A DNA stretch of 64,000 nucleotides from assembly GCA_001466705.2 (NCBI GenBank), contig LATX02000244.1, positions 1-64,000 of the forward strand, in the 5' to 3' direction. Each line of letters begins with the position of its first letter. The first letter of the stretch is position 1. Both the position numbers and the translations under genes were made by a program. Below are positions 12,112 through 22,486 of this stretch, piece after piece. The DNA is from Moniliophthora roreri (Eukaryota > Basidiomycota > Agaricomycetes > Agaricales > Marasmiaceae). The notes beneath the pieces were generated by a model. It ran no database searches and was not told where the DNA came from. It was given only the letters and a program-made list of their open reading frames with translations.

Positions 12112-12186
12112 CGGGCGCTTTCAATTTGCGCCGTCAAGGCACCACCTGCAATCTACCTCGTAAATACTGCAATGACAATCTCATCA

Positions 12187-12320
12187 CCTGCAGCTGTGCA
12201 TCAGTGTCTGCAGCAGACAGGAAGGCCTTTCGTTGGGTAAGAACCTTCAGTCATGGCCCACCGCCCAGACTCTATATATCTTTTTCTCCTGCATCATATG
12301 CAACAAGCTCGCTGGCTTTC
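12187..12320 (-). pseudogene. fragment copied from the CLASP/Stu1 gene
   Basis: These about 134 bp match 4226-4356 of the CLASP gene in the same orientation. Shared stretches include CTGCAGCTGTGC, GCAGACAGGA/GTCAGACAGGA, CCCAGACTCTA and TTTTCTCCTGCATCATAT. Read on the minus strand, the fragment still spells KPASLL-MMQEK, as the CLASP protein does, before losing frame. It is too short and diverged to be expressed. It shows that part of the CLASP gene was once duplicated into this spot, just behind the transcription-factor pseudogene. Confidence 0.7.
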
Positions 12321-13252
12321 GGATCTGCTTGTACTATCCATGTAAGTTTGATATTGGTCGAGGGGAATTAACATAATGCATTGCTCGTATATCTACAATC
12401 AAGGGAATACACTGGCAGGTTTAGGCTATACGTATTAGAGGTAAGGTTCATACGATAGGGAAAAGAACGAGTGTTTTAAAGAGATAATGCTACCAACTCC
12501 GATAGTAGCTGGTTGCAGATGGCCCGCCTTGTGTCCATCGGGGATTACACGATTCTGAAGGCCCGGCGCATTTGGTCTCACAAAGAAACACACCGCGAAT
12601 ACTCTCAATGTCCATCCGTCGTCGTGTCAATAGAGGAATGAACGGCCTTCTCCTTCCTCTGAAGCCCTTCTATATACCCGGTGAAAGCCCGGAGTACTAG
12701 AGTATGGATATGGTCAAACTCAACCCCCCCCCCCCCCCCCCCCCCCCCGGAAACGATAGGCCATATAGAGAATTGGTGCCACTCCAATACGAGTCCTTGG
12801 GATTAGCTCAATGATCATGAATGGCCGGGACGACAACCTCCCTGAGCCATTCCGGGTGCTTGAAAGCATAATGCTTCGTTCCTGTCATTGTCGCTGAACA
12901 GTCGAACATGAAATGGACCAGTTGAAATACCGAGTGATCTGCGTTGACAGATGACTGAGCTCTTCTTCACGACGTGTTCCTCCTCCCTCACTGCGGGTCA
13001 GGCGCTGATATAGCTTGAAGAGAGCGTCAACGCCATGCAAAGTATCAAGAGGGGATACGAGGCCCTGCGTCTGCGAAAAAGGAGCTGTGTGGTGAAAGTA
13101 GTTCATGCGACATGAACGATCTAGTACACTGTAATATCATAAATCAATAATGCCCTACAAGACCAACAATGATGCTCACACTGTGTTTCCCTTCTCGCTT
13201 GGTCGGACATGCCGCTGTCGGGAAAATGAGTCGTTACAATCATTGGACTGTG
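12321..13252. other. intergenic sequence with a poly-C run
   Basis: No gene is supported. The stretch contains an uninterrupted run of 25 C at 12724-12748, the longest such tract in the window and a place where assembly length should not be trusted. A minus-strand open frame at 12885-13106 has no motif I recognise. Together with the relics on both sides, this looks like decaying sequence. Confidence 0.5.
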
Positions 13253-14545
13253 TTAATAACACACACATACTGTCTTGGGTTCGCTTGTTGACTGTGAAGG
13301 AGGACCTTCTCCAAGTTTCCGGAAACGAAAGAGTTCCCGAAAATAATCGGAAATGGCAGCCACTCTCTTACCAACGCTCTTCCTGTTTCTAACCAGAGCA
13401 TTCGCAGCGTAGATGACCGTTCCGGCATCAAGCTCAATCCCCTGGAACGTTCGAACGTGATTCCTTCGTAGCTCCTTTCCCTCTTCAAGTCGCGCAGCCC
13501 CCGGATCAGTTAGGTTCCCATATTCCTCTGGGACCACCATCTCCGTCTCTGTGAATTTCTTCGTGGGGTGTAAATCAATGGTTTGAGTAACGGCCGCCGG
13601 CGGCGGCGGTTTATAACATAGATCTATCCGCTCTATTATAAGTTCATGTCGTACAGCAGGTCACAAATAAGATTGTCCTAGCTCACCATTTTCTCTGGAT
13701 TCTGGTGGCTGCCCATACTATCACTGCCATGCAGCCTGCACGGCGGATACTCAACGCTTTCATCGTTACAAAGTAATCAGAGCCAATCTTGATTAACCAA
13801 TGAACTTGCCGCAGTTTTCTGGACAAGATTTCTCCCCGATGGTACTGAAGGACTAGATGGCCATACTCGGGTCCCATCCCACTTGCTGTGGTGGTTTTAA
13901 AACGGCAAGCGCTGAAGTGACATGCGCAAGCTTTTTCGGATTCTGACTCGAGCATGATGAATTACGATATTCTCAGTAGTGGGGTTTGAGGCATACCTTT
14001 TTTAACGTCAATGAGTTCCGCTGGGTGAAGGCGGTCCCGGTAAAGAATCGAACCGAGAATGAATCTCCGGTCGAGCTGCCAGTGCTGAGTGCTCGGATAA
14101 TATGACTGCTTATTTGCTCGACTATCTCGATGTCGAAATCTCGACTTTGTTTAAGCAGGGAATGAATCTGAGACCAAAGGGTATCAAGGGTCTTCTCCTT
14201 TTGGAAAAGCAGAAGTGAATAACGGTGAATGGTTTAATCTCTTCAACTTTTGCTACGCGCCTCTTCCAACTGCTCCCTCTCTCGCACTGCTGTATAGGGC
14301 CTCAAAAATAGCATCCACAAGGCGGTTATTGACTGGGAACAACTTGAGTAAAAAGCCGTCTGTATTGATATTTGGATATTTCGTTTGCAGCAGCGGTACG
14401 TGCGGCGTCGAGATTCATTACTTGGGAGGTGAATCAGTGGTATTTCTTGATTGGTGCATTGGCGAGTTGAGTGTCGGTGGACAGGAGAATCCGATTTGTC
14501 AGGCTCCGGGCGAGATTGAGTCGCTCTGGAGGCGTCTATTCGCAA
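13253..14545 (-). pseudogene. unidentified, apparently broken coding relic
   Basis: Several minus-strand frames here read like protein but do not join into one gene. One block (about 14545-14243) ends LEEARSKS. The next (about 14235-14000) has the amphipathic TLWSQIHSLLKQSRDFDIEIVEQ. A third (13955-13683) contains HLVLQYHRGEILSRKL and ends with a stop. A fourth (13540-13253) contains HVRTFQGIELDAGTVIYAANAL. Joining them through plausible GT-AG introns gives stops, so either the gene is decayed or my splicing is wrong. I do not recognise the family. Confidence 0.3.
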
Positions 14546-14573
14546 TCGATTACGACGGCCGCTGACAAGACTG

Positions 14574-14712
14574 ACGCCCTGAAGGGAGTACAGGAACGGA
14601 TGGTGGTTCCTCTGTCAGGATTTATTTTCGCGTCAAGTCAGGAACAAGACTATGTAGAAGGGAACGGCGTTTATTTTGGGGACTTATGGACAGCACAGTA
14701 TACTCGTTCAGA
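14574..14712 (+). pseudogene. decayed copy of the 3' end of the Zn2Cys6 pseudogene
   Basis: This segment aligns in the same orientation with 11834-12085 of the transcription-factor pseudogene, with gaps. Shared stretches include CCTGAAGGGAGTACAGGA followed by GGATGGT, CCTCTGT, GACTATGTAG and ATGGACAG...ACTCGTT. At the point where the larger pseudogene has TAA (11887-11889), this copy has TCA (14615-14617). The alignment continues on both sides of that codon, which shows that the ancestral coding sequence ran through it. It lies just upstream of TRS20. Confidence 0.7.
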
Positions 14713-14788
14713 GTAAAAAGTTTGTCATTGTTTGTACACGCCTTGACACTTGCACCAGTCTGGAGAATCCATCTTGACTCTGGAGAAA

Positions 14789-15431
14789 ATGTCGCATCAT
14801 CTATTCATCCTTTCGCCTTCGGACACTCCGATATACAGCTTGACGCACTATTCGACGAAACCTGCAGCGAGTATTAGTTCGCCATTGTCGTCCAACCTGC
14901 CAACATGGTCAACTTCGGCGTTTGCTGGAACGTTGACTGCACTTTCTGGAGCGTCTAGTGCGACGCAACATACGATTGGAGGTGGAGTTCGGGTTGGAGG
15001 GGGACAAGACCGACATGTTATTCAGATGATTGCGAATGCGAGTTTGGATGTGATTGAGGATGTGATGAGAAAGGAGAATGCAATGTGAGATGAAACTGCA
15101 AGAGAATATTAATGTTTTTCACCAAGGAGGATGTAGGTATTTGAAGTGTGTGGACAAGTTTAACGAGTGGACAGTGTCTGCATTTATTACACCAGGAAGT
15201 GAGTGGGAGTAGTGAGTACGATGTATGTGCTATGCTGATCTGTTGGTTCAAGATAGCAAGTTTCTGTTGCTACACGAGGGAAAGAATGACGAAGGGATTC
15301 GTGGATTTTTGATGGAGGTGTGGGAGGTGTATATCAAGACGATGATGAGTCCGTTTCAGAGTGCACAGCGGACGATTGTCAGCCAGGGATTTGATGCTAG
15401 AATTCGAGCAAGTGCAAAAAAGTATTTGTAG
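14789..15431 (+). CDS. TRS20: TRAPP complex subunit Trs20/sedlin (TRAPPC2)
   Basis: Core subunit of TRAPP, the Rab1/Ypt1 exchange factor for ER-Golgi and autophagic traffic, with a longin-like fold. Exons are 14789-15084, 15137-15198 and 15253-15431, 537 nt giving 178 aa. The protein starts MSHHLFILSPSDTPIYSL. The sedlin signature is the block VDKFNEWTVSAFITPGN, followed by KFLLLHEGKNDEGIRGFL, and the C-terminal FDARIRASAKKYL. A Gly/Ser/Thr-rich loop (about residues 35-70) is longer than in the human protein, which has about 140 aa. The start lies 77 bp behind the transcription-factor relic. Confidence 0.93.
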
Positions 15432-15752
15432 TGTAGATTACTATATATGGCAGGCAGGGGCTGTGTTTCACCACGTCACTTGTGACAGTCACCAGACAGT
15501 CACTGCCAGTCACTGCCAGTCACGGTTGCACTGGACTGTTTCTCTCTCTCTCTCCACGACTGTCCTCAGAGTTCCTCTTTCTCTCTTGTTCTTTTTTTCT
15601 TTCTTCAAAGCAAGTGTTCAATCCCACTTGATTCTTGTCAATCTAACATCTCTCATAGCTGTATCTCTTGTTCTCGTTCAAGTAATCAACGTCTCACCCT
15701 TAATCGCACTCTCTTCTCCCTCAATCTATACGCAAATAAAAACACCCACAAC
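15432..15752. promoter_or_regulatory. upstream region with 10-bp direct repeats and a pyrimidine tract
   Basis: The 321 bp between TRS20 and the next start hold a short tandem repeat, CAGTCACTGC and variants, at about 15487-15524. A CT-rich tract follows (about 15538-15605), then more pyrimidine-rich sequence up to the ATG at 15753. Pyrimidine-rich leaders are common just upstream of well expressed fungal genes. The repeat may be a binding-site cluster, but this is inference only. Confidence 0.4.
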
Positions 15753-17240
15753 ATGTCTACTGCCCCCCCATCCAACAGAGCTTCTCTTCTCTCAGGCCTC
15801 CGCACAGGCGGTGTCCGTTCAGCTTCAGCTTCAATTCCTCACACTGCTGCCCCAGGCGCAACTTTCAACATTCCCAGATCCATTTCCCACTCTTTCCCAG
15901 AGGAAGAGGAGGACGACCAATTCCTCGAATTGCCTTCCAGAAACATCTACGCCAACAATCACCACGGTGCTTCCCATATCATGCCCATGACAGCCGCCGT
16001 AGACGCTCCCAACAACCGCTTCTCCCACCACCAGCAACAACGGGGCATGAACCCAAACAGCCTTCCTTTCAGCCCAGCGTTCAACCTCAACACCAATCTC
16101 AATTCTGCTCAGGCTCAGCAGCAAGCTTTTCAAATGCAAATGATGCAGTTGGAAATTTTGAAGATCCAGGTATGATCTGATATCCCTCTCATTGTCACAC
16201 TTTCAAAAATCCTGACTCGGTCACAACGACAGGCCGCACAGCAATACCAGGCAGAATTGATGGCTCAAGCACAGCGTCAGCAGCAACAACAACAAAACAG
16301 GCGGGCATCAATGGGGTTTAACCCTCCTGCCACCGCCGGTCCACTCACCACCGGGTTTGATATCCAATCTGCCACCCTGAGCGCTCAGATGCGTCGCGCA
16401 ACAGAACACCAGCAGGCGTATCAGGCTCATTTGGGTGCTTCTTCCGACGATCATGTTCCCATGACCGCCGCTTTGGGGGGCAAATTTGGTAGCCGCACCA
16501 ATTTCCCGAACCGTTTTGATGATAACGGCGATGTCCCGCCAAGCCACGGCTCCACCACTACTGTCATTAGCGGAGGTACCTCTCTCGGAAACCTAAATTC
16601 CAACAACGTCAATATTGCCCCGTCAAAGTCGGACTCGGTTTCTTCATGGAGGCGTGGTGGTAGCAAGGGCAATTCGGTGCTGAATGGCGCCAACCGTGCC
16701 GTCACTTCTCCCAGCGTCAGAGTAACCCCTCCCGAACCAGAGCGTTCATCTCCCCCACCCGTCGTTTCGCCAACTACCACCAAGGCGCGCCCGCAGCCCT
16801 TGCGCTTTACGCCAGTCACTTCTCAGCCACTCCCAACCGTCACTATCGATTCTTCCGATGGTAATGACAATGACGATACCTCGTCCACGAGCTCCTCCAA
16901 ATCCGGAGCTCAGTCGTCTCCCACCACTCCTCAGTCATCTTCGTCCAACGAGATGCCACTCTCGCCGCGCGAGGAAGCATCCAAGAAGTTGTACGAAGGT
17001 CTCGGAATGGGTAGGCCTGGTTCCGCCGTTGCGCAGCAACCTGCCCCTTCCGACAACGCCGTTGCCCTGGTCTCCCACAGGATGGTGAGCCAGCCAACTA
17101 GACAGCCCCGTGGGCCACCTTCGGGTGCGGACGAGCTGGGTCCCAAGAATTTTGCGACGAGAATCAGGAGGAAGGCTATCGGAGGTCTCGGTATGCTCAT
17201 GGGTGCGCGAGAGAGAAGGGAATTTGTGGAGGCTTACTGA
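15753..17240 (+). CDS. hypothetical Gln-rich, low-complexity basidiomycete protein
   Basis: Two exons, 15753-16169 and 16233-17240, encode about 474 aa. The protein opens MSTAPPSNRASLLSGLRTGG and has a short acidic patch (EEEEDDQ). A Gln/Met-rich helix with coiled-coil potential spans the splice site (SAQAQQQAFQMQMMQLEILKIQ continued by AAQQYQAELMAQAQRQQQQQQ). A long Ser/Thr/Pro-rich disordered region follows. The C-terminus is basic and ordered-looking: KNFATRIRRKAIGGLGMLMGARERREF. The two MPMTAA / VPMTAALGGKF segments repeat loosely. I do not recognise a domain. The composition suggests a regulatory or RNA/DNA-associated factor, but no function can be assigned. Confidence 0.8.
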
Positions 17241-18106
17241 GCCATAGGTTTCACCACCACAACACCCCATTCTTTAGTATTTATTCTCTCTCTCCTTCCT
17301 TTCTTTTGTTCTTTGTGCTGAAGCGAAAGAGTTGACAAGCTTACATATGTGACATTATCCTTTGCGGTGACTTTTCAACACACCACCACTCCCTTTTTCT
17401 CCCCCTCATACGGGGGGCGATATCGATGATGCCTTTAAACAACAAATGCAAGAGTCTTTTTCTTTTACAAATTACCCTTGCTGGTGCAGTCTTGCGTTTC
17501 AGAGAGAGGAGAAACAGTGTCCATATTCCATTTCGTGGCGATTCGTTGATGATGAAGAAAAATGGGTGCAGACGAAAATTCTTCTTTCCAATTTCTCTTT
17601 CCTTCTTGTTGGACGCTACATCCTCATGACTTGTTCACTCCCATTCGTTTGTTCATGTTACGATACTTCTATTTATTCTTTAGGCCGAGCAGAACAATGG
17701 GTCGCTTTTTTATACGGCATATGTACTCCTTTTGTTCCTCGTCCCTTCCCCATTCGCGCTACCTATTACTTGTTCGCATGGAGAGCGGTGCTCCTCCTTA
17801 CTGGTCAGGTGTGTAGGGGGAGATTTTATCACATAGGCTCCCTCACGCATCGAGCAATGTACACACCTGCTTCGTACACGTACATACTTTCACTCATTTC
17901 TTCCTCCCCCTAATTTTTACTAAACCCTCACTGCTTCCGACTTTGTGAACTCGTCTGCAACATAAACTTGTTAAAAGATGTCGATTTATTCTCTTTTGTC
18001 TTGTTGTACTTGTATCATCCTGTCGTTACATATAGGGTTCTTGGGGTGTTCCGAATAAAAACGCTATTTATTCGTTGAATTTTGATTGCCCGGATATTGA
18101 CTCATT
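17241..18106. other. intergenic, convergent 3' flanks
   Basis: These 866 bp lie between the stop of the Gln-rich gene and the stop of the sugar transporter. The sequence is T-rich, with short CT runs near 17282. A plus-strand open frame at 17446-17913 is rich in F, S, L and C and shows no motif, so I treat it as chance. No RNA gene or repeat was recognised. Confidence 0.5.
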
Positions 18107-20126
18107 CTAGATCGGACCAGCAGACACTCCTGACCAAGATTCGCCACGCAATAACGGGGACACTTCTTCGTCTCTCCCCCTCAGCGTTTCAATCGGTTCG
18201 GCTCTTTTCCCGCCCAAAAAGATGTGACCCATCGGCGCATCCTGTAACGATCTTACAATCCACCCTTGACCAAAGATATACTTGATGTCCTCCAGCGCCA
18301 CACCCTTTGTCTCGGGTAAAAAGATATACACCCAAACCGACATGATCAAACACATCACCCCGAATACGAAAAACGTTCCATAGGTGATATCGTGAAGCAT
18401 GGCGGGCGTCAGTTTGGAAATGGTGAACGAGAAGAGCCAGCCCACGCCCACTGAGATGGAGAGTATGATGGTGCGTAGGTGGTTTGGTGCAACTTCTGCG
18501 CTGACTGCCCAAGGGATTGGACCCCATCCTGAATAAATATAAGTTGGTTGCCTGTCCTATCGCGCGAAGAGAAAAAATAAATAAATAAATAAATAAAGGG
18601 CTCACCGATGCAGTAAAAGACGGCGTAGAGATAGACGGCCAAGATGGATATGTAACTAGCCAAGGTAATCTCATCGGAACGGTGTGTAGCACTGTACCCG
18701 CCTATCCAAAACATGGTTAATGCTTGGCCAAGGCCTCCGATGAGCAAGCATTTCTTTCGTCCAAGACTTTCGACTGCGACAGCTATCACGAGCCCGACGG
18801 CGACCACCTGAACAGAGAGAATTGAGCGCCTTCCCAAGCGATGGAATTGGGTTTTTCCTAACCTTTACAACACCGTAAACCCCTGTTTATGAGTTGAATA
18901 TGAGGACGATACGCCGAATAGAGAAAGAAAAAAAACACCGACCAGTTGCAAAAAGTTCAGCATTGGTACCGTCAACTCCAAGCCCGGCGAAAATCTGAGG
19001 ACTAAAATAGTTGATTGCGTTCGTACCCGTCCACTGCTGAAAGAACATGACCAAAGGAGGAACGAAGCAACGGTGAACGATAGGCCATGATTCTCCCATT
19101 CCAAGGAACTGTTGCCAAAGCGAGAGGGCTTTCTTTCCCGCAAATTCCGCTTTGATTTCATCGAGCGTAACTTGGACCGATTCGTCTTCTGGACTGACTT
19201 GTGCGATGTATGCCAATGTCTGGGCGGCTTCGTCTGGTCTCCCGTGTTCAACGAGCCAGCGAGGGGATTCGGGCTGAAAGACCATGGAAAATAAGAAGAG
19301 CACGCCAGGGATCATTCTTCATGATGGACGAGATGAGTATTCTAGTGATACTAGCCGGATGAAATACATACTGAACTATGAATGGCATACGCCATTGCAT
19401 CTCGGAGGGAGCCATGTCCTTTGCAGCGCTATAGTTAACCCAGACTGTACACGTTGTATGAGTTTTGAATGTCCCGTCCCGGAATAATATATATACTCAC
19501 AACTTAACATGATACCAATGTTATTGGCCAACTGAATCATGGATGTACATCTTCCTCGAATGACTTTTGGTGTGCTTTCAGACACATATGAGGGTACCAG
19601 TGCAGAGACCATTCCAACTCCAACGCCACCGATGAACCGACCCAAATACAAGACTCTCAATCCGGTCGCTTGTGTACTTCCCATACCAGCCATGCTCTGG
19701 ATAATACTTCCAACAAGGTAGATGACGCCCGAAGCGAGCAAACATTTCTTCCTACCATGTTGAGCTGAGAAGTAGCTCATAGCAAGAGCCCCAAAGCTAT
19801 CTAGAATTGAGCTAATATGTTTGATGTTTGAGTAATCACTCACAAGCAACCCGCTTGTAGCACTGATACAATGTTTCCGTTGACACTAGCTCGTTCGCCG
19901 GGAAGTTTCTTGTCAATCCCAAAGTATTCTTGAAAAGATGGTAGCGCTAGGACACCGCCTATCAGGCCACTTTATAAGGAAACAATGAATCGAGATGTTC
20001 AGAAAGGTTACAGGCGAACACTCACATGTCCCAACCAAAGAATATACTACCCATCCCAGCTGAGAGTGCTAGTGTATAAGCATGGCGATAGCGCTGCACT
20101 TCTTCGATCTGTCCCCTCATCCACAT
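18107..20126 (-). CDS. MFS sugar transporter (SP family)
   Basis: Proton-coupled or facilitative sugar permease of the fungal hexose/quinate/inositol type. The start is MWMRGQIEEVQRYRHAYTL at 20126 (a second Met at 20120). TM1 reads MGSIFFGWDMG. The inter-domain loop has the PESPRWL signature. GRKKCLL motifs occur after TM2 and after TM8. FFQQWTGTNAINYFSPQIF is the TM7 block, and the C-terminal domain carries PETKGVALEDI. About seven exons; the intron near 18530-18604 contains an (ATAA)n microsatellite. The C-terminal tail is hydrophilic and ends SAGPI. Substrate cannot be assigned. The gene lies tail to tail with the Gln-rich gene and downstream of ARP4 on the same strand. Confidence 0.9.
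18574..18597. repeat. (ATAA)n microsatellite in a transporter intron
   Basis: About six copies of a four-base A/T-rich unit lie inside a short intron of the MFS sugar transporter. This is ordinary simple sequence, likely to vary in length between strains. Confidence 0.85.
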
Positions 20127-20574
20127 TTTTTTCTAAGACTCTTGAGCTACCAAGACGACTGGAACGAGAACCTCTTGTTCGAGAGGATGATCGTGCTGGG
20201 TCAAGTTATCAGGCCGAGCGCTCATCACCTTGCTGTTGGGTGCATAACAAAGCGTAAAATGAGGTATTTTGAACGATATGTGCTATCGCCGTTGATTCGA
20301 CGGGTGTCTGAGTTGCATTCGCTGAGGCACTACGGTTTTTCGTTGGTGTAATGAGGAAAGCTGTGGTGTCACTGAGCGCCTACTACACGCACACACCCTT
20401 GGCGGACTGTCCCTTGGTGAACTGTCCCCGACATGACACTGCCTCTTGATGCTCGATTCATTGAAAGGCGATTACAGCTGGTAATACATTCCAAATACCA
20501 ACAATAGACAAACAAGACACAGCACAAATTTTCGAGGCTTAGAGAGATAGCCCGTTGCGAGATCTTTTTGGATT
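20127..20574. other. intergenic between ARP4 and sugar transporter
   Basis: These 448 bp hold the promoter of the sugar transporter (reading leftward) and the 3' flank of ARP4. A plus-strand frame ending at 20351 reads smoothly (ENLLFERMIVLGQV and on), but it overlaps the first transporter exon and has no recognisable start or motif. I do not call it a gene. Confidence 0.4.
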
Positions 20575-22364
20575 CTATTTACACCTCTGGGCAACTATTC
20601 CTTTTCCGTGCTCCTATGACAAAACATGAGTAAGGAAATCACCTTGCATGTTAACATAGAACTCACCTGCCACTCTTCGTTGCTAATCCATAACTGATGG
20701 AAAGTGCCCAGACTCGCGAGGATGCTTCCACCCAGCCATCCACCAAATCGACGTTCAGTAGGGTTTCCCGGAGCATGTATCTTGACCTGGAAAAATCACT
20801 GAGAATGCGAATGCTTGAATCGCAAAGTAGAAACTCACATGTGGGAACGACCGGGACAATTCGTTATTGAGGCGATCAGCAAAGCCAGTGAACAGACTTC
20901 CACCACCGGTGAGGACGACATTGCCCATGAGCACCTGTCGGAGCTCGGGATCGCAAGCGCGAAGTGAATCGCTGATTAACGCCGGAATATGTCTCGGTAA
21001 GTTCGCATTTGAGGCCTAATTTGTGGATTGGGTGAACAGACCGAGCCGATTATTCAGGTACACAGACGTACCATGAGTGCAGGTGAGTGGAAGAAGTATT
21101 GTTCTCCAACAGCATACCTCTCGGGGCCAAAGAAATAAGTGTTATATCCTGTCGGGAATTCGTATTGCTTCATAGGGCTTGATTGCGCTATCCTATTCAA
21201 GAAGGTTTTTTGAGGGAGGATGACCAATAATCAACGGAAATTGCGTACTGGTCGTTCCAGCCTTGCTCCAGAACCCCGCACGCGCATTGTACCCATTCCT
21301 CTATCTCTCTGTCCTCGTACCAATTGCGCCAATTGTCAGTGGCGCCAGCCATTCGGTCTTCACGCAGGGTGAATTGCGGTGGGGCATTTGGCTCTACAGG
21401 CTGCATTGAAGGCAAAACAATCAGAGTTCCCATCTTTGAAAACAGCTGTTGCTTCACCGACCATTTTATTGGCAATAAGCTGGTGAGGATATAGCTCAAT
21501 CCCCCTTGGTCGTGATGGCGTGGGGTTAGTGAGGATGTGGCGGGCATTTGCTTGCACTAGTTTTGGCAAGTTGGAATACGCGACACCTAGAAAGACGATT
21601 CAATGGGAGAGATTGAGCAAATCAACTTGAGGCCTACCTTTTCTCAGCACAAAACCATCAACAACGGGAATCACACTTGCGACAGTCTGACCGACGTCAA
21701 TTACTAATGCAGAGCCTTTTCCTGCAGCAAAACTAAGGACTCGTGTCAATCAATCATTTATAAAGGAAGAAGGTCGATAGTCATACCTATTGAGAACTCC
21801 AGTATTCGCTATGTAAAATGCGGGTACTTGAAACTCCTCGAACAAGATCTCCGCCATCCGCTCGCGGTTTTCTGCAGTATTCCAAGCCGGCTCCGTCACG
21901 AGAATGGGATGTTCCTTGGGATTGACACGCATGGAATCTTCGAGAGTATGACGAATGAGAGCAGGAATAGGGCCAAAGTCCTGAACTATAGAATACTCAG
22001 TTTTATCCATAATATTATCGAATAGTGTAACTCACTAAGACCGTCACTCATAGGATTTCCAATACGCATGCCAGCCCTCCATAGCGATGGGCCCGCTTCT
22101 CCGATAAAACTCCTGACACCCTTTTGCGAAGCTGATTCCGTGCCATCTTCATTCTCGCCCATTGTTACGTCTCCGTCTTGCGATGGTATATAACCGTAGT
22201 GGGTCGGGATAATAGCTTTTGGGCTGTCATCTCCAGCGTAGCCAGCTCGAACAGTTGAGGAACCAATATCAAGCACCAGCGCAGATACTTCGTCTAAATG
22301 AGTAAAGTAAGATATCTAGGCCTGTGATGAGCAATACCTGCATACCTCCCCCATAGGTAACCAT
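20575..22364 (-). CDS. ARP4: actin-related protein Arp4
   Basis: Nuclear actin-related protein shared by the NuA4, INO80 and SWR1 chromatin complexes. The 19-nt first exon gives MVTYGG and splices to [21 protein letters not shown], the Arp4 form of the actin ATP-binding site. An Arp4-typical insert rich in D, E and S follows ([14 protein letters not shown]). The middle has an N-acetyl-lysine-free actin fold with VTEPAWNT in place of actin's LTEAPLNP. The C-terminus reads [24 protein letters not shown], then [17 protein letters not shown]. About eight exons. It is divergent from ERB1, with 122 bp between starts. Confidence 0.93.
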
Positions 22365-22486
22365 GGTGCTTCTGTGAGATGGAGTAAGTCGAGGACGCGT
22401 TCGTGTTTGGCTTGATAGATAGATAGATAGATTTACCGGTTAGAAATTTTTGATCAAGAATATTTTGGATTCTGGCTCTTCCACTC
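22365..22486. promoter_or_regulatory. divergent promoter of ARP4 and ERB1 with a GATA repeat
   Basis: The 122 bp between two essential nuclear genes must act as a bidirectional promoter. It contains about five tandem GATA units at 22414-22432, which could be bound by GATA-type regulators or be simple sequence. No TATA box is evident. Confidence 0.5.

Noticed and set aside
17446..17913. 155-codon plus-strand frame downstream of the Gln-rich gene
   Set aside because: Its composition (F, S, C, L) fits T-rich 3' flank read by chance. No domain, no splice continuity and no convincing promoter.
20082..20351. Plus-strand frame ending HYGFSLV between ARP4 and the sugar transporter
   Set aside because: It reads smoothly but overlaps the first exon and promoter of the transporter and has no recognisable family or intron-joined upstream part.
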